Source: Gymnorhina tibicen (Eukaryota > Chordata > Aves > Passeriformes > Artamidae). From it: a stretch of DNA of 64,000 nt. The position numbers and the translations under genes were made by a program. Under the pieces are notes generated by a model, which was not told where the DNA came from, made no database searches, and saw nothing but the letters and a program-made list of their open reading frames with translations. This document shows, in pieces, positions 62,226-64,000 of this stretch. Position 1 is the stretch's first letter. Each line of letters opens with the position of its first letter. Where the stretch lies: contig VXAZ01008028.1 of NCBI GenBank assembly GCA_013399875.1, forward strand, positions 470,080-534,079, given 5' to 3'.

Positions 62226-63636
62226 CCTCAGCTTTGCTTAAAATATAACAAATAATGATGTAGTTACTTTCTGGTGGGTGGTTATAAATAACTGATAGTC
62301 TAGATGTTTATTTTAAACTCTTTCTCAAATATATCACAAGGAAAACAGATTTTGGAGTTTTGGGAAAAAGGAGACTGGGGATGAGAACTAGCTCCATGAC
62401 AGCTCCCAATGTTCAGTTACCAAAGAGACACAATTTTTGCTCACAAAAGGTGTTATTTCTCTTCAAAAAAAACTTGGCACCAAAATTCAACTTCAGACTA
62501 TGTTACTGACACCTATAAAACATTTACACATATATTAACAAGGAAATAATGTCTTCTTGGAAAGAATTAAAAAATAGTTGGCAGGAAATCTGGCCAAATA
62601 AATTTCTTTAAAAGTTGCAATTTCCCATCACTTCTTAAAAGCCCGTTAATGAACGATGAATGTAAATGAACTGGAACATTTTACATTTCTAATTAGTTAA
62701 CTAACATCAGAGCCATAAATCAAGGACTGATACCATAATTCAGTCCTTATAATTAAGTGTTTCAAACCTCTTCATAAATGTAGACAGATTACTGTAAACA
62801 TATATCATTTTTGGCTGCAGTTGCTGAAACAAAATCCAAGAAAATTAATTTTAATATAATTGAAGATTTGTTTGAAAACTGTTAAAACTTGTGATAAAAT
62901 CTTCTTTAAATACAGTTAACTATTTTCTTTTCAACTCTTCTTTTTTCCTAAATTATATCTTTTTTCCTTAAATTATATTATTATATCTCTGTGTGTTTAC
63001 AGAGAAGTTGCCATGTTTTAATGAATATTAAAGACTTCTGAAAATAAACCTCTTCATACTAATTACTGCTGTAAACCAACCTTCTTGTTCAGAAGGCAAT
63101 AAACTGTCTCAAACACTAATAAACTAGTGGACACAACTTTGGAAATTAAAAATATTGGATGAATTAATTCATACTTCAGCTAAAAATACTGGAAATAGCC
63201 ATATACCCCATGTAAATGTACTGTATGATTGGAGAGCACATCATTATTGAAACTTAGTGACATTTATCTGGATTAGAATCTCATTTTCAACCATACCAAA
63301 AAACCCCTCACAGTCTTTATAAGAAATATAATGCAAAGCAAAAGCAAAACATTAAATAAATAACTTTAAAACAATTTTACAACTCCAGAAGAACTAGAAT
63401 TACTGTATCAGTGCCTGCATTTTCCAATTAAATTACTTCATTATTATGTGCAATTGCCTTATTGCTCATGAAAAATCTGCTCATCCCCTGGTTTGTCTAC
63501 ATATAAAGTCTTAAGGAAATTTCAGCAGCTTCTTCAGAACCTCTGCCTTGTTTATTTGTTAAACATATTTTAATTCTGTTTAGAATGTGAAACCTTCAGG
63601 GCAGAGACCATTTCCTAACATGGTTCTTAATGATTT
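62226..63636. other. Unique AT-rich intron, nothing recognised
   Basis: No supportable feature. Confidence 0.5.
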
Positions 63637-63800
63637 CGAATCACAGAATCATAAAATGGTTAAGCTTGGAAAATACCCCTAAGATCATCAAGTCCAACCA
63701 TAAACCTACCACCACCATGTTTACCATTAAATCATGTCCCCAAGTGCCACATCCACAGGGTTTTTAACACTTCTAGAGACAGTGAATACACAACTGCCTT
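63637..63800 (-). mobile_element. CR1 LINE 3' end, older subfamily
   Basis: 'cgaatcacagaatcataaaa', 'tggttaagcttggaaaatac', 'ctaagatcatcaagtccaac', 'tcatgtccccaagtgccaca', 'acttctagagacagtga'. Antisense; same subfamily as 23226-23350. Confidence 0.88.
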
Positions 63801-64000
63801 TAGCACAAGGAAAATCCAATTTTCAAGGTAACTGCCACTGCAAAGTCTGATAGATATTTTAGATAAATAATGCCACAACCACGAGACAGCAGGAAAAACT
63901 GCCTTTTTGTAGAAGGCAGCACATGATATACTGAGGGACCCAGTTTTTCTGAGTAACTTGGAGACAAGAATGTATAAATAAGAGTGTTTGATCTATTTCT
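63801..64000. other. Unique intron to the right edge
   Basis: Nothing recognised. Confidence 0.5.

Larger units (their letters stand above)
58362..64000 (-). other. CTNNA2: Intron upstream of the CTNNA2 exon (partial, at least 5.6 kb)
   Basis: Runs from the acceptor to the right edge. The preceding exon, expected to end in residues resembling AALNEFD, was not found. It holds four or five CR1 fragments and otherwise AT-rich unique sequence. Confidence 0.82.

Noticed and set aside
1..64000. A novel multi-gene system
   Set aside because: Only one coding exon is supportable; everything else behaves as intron and interspersed repeats.

Overview
This window is vertebrate nuclear DNA, almost certainly from a bird and probably a songbird. 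It is AT-rich and CpG-poor, has no long open reading frames, and is scattered with 3' ends of CR1 LINEs, the dominant avian retrotransposon. It also carries avian-type LTRs, one of them an ERVL-like type that I associate with songbirds. There is no bacterial or viral gene organisation, no operon, no CRISPR array and no recognisable tRNA or rRNA gene.

The only protein-coding sequence I can support is one 204-nt internal exon on the minus strand at 58158-58361. It matches alpha-catenin and fits CTNNA2 (alpha-N-catenin) best. It has a clean acceptor and donor and is phase 0 at both ends. It encodes 68 residues of the M1 region that contains the vinculin-binding helix. Everything else is therefore most likely intron of this gene: 58362-64000 lies upstream (5') and 1-58157 lies downstream (3'). 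No second CTNNA2 exon was found. The downstream intron is thus at least 58 kb, which fits the very large central introns of alpha-catenin genes in other vertebrates.

Layout from left to right: 1-11.4 kb is AT-rich intron with decayed CR1 copies and a compound AAT/TAC microsatellite. At 11.4-12.4 kb there is a conserved-looking block, then an old CR1 and a 26-A run. At 12.4-25.9 kb there is unique intron with a small CpG cluster carrying a possible CTCF site near 17.4 kb and a pyrimidine tract at 20.8 kb. At 25.9-38.3 kb there are several CR1 ends and an ERVL-type LTR piece near 33.5-33.9 kb. At 39318-39930 there is a complete solo LTR bounded by a perfect 6-bp target duplication. At 41.6-48 kb there are CR1 copies, repeat-free candidate conserved blocks and a cluster of small palindromes. 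At 49.1-51.6 kb there is a diverged duplicated segment and another LTR-like repeat. Near 57.0-57.65 kb there is an LTR-like element with a GT microsatellite. The GC-rich CTNNA2 exon follows. From 58.4 to 64 kb there are more CR1 copies, including the longest in the window (60782-61505), which begins right beside a 16-bp double-octamer palindrome.

I see no undescribed multi-gene system. The more interesting signals are the dated-looking solo LTR insertion, the duplicated 49/50-kb segment, the octamer palindrome, the palindrome cluster at 45.3 kb and several candidate conserved non-coding blocks inside a large neuronal-gene intron.
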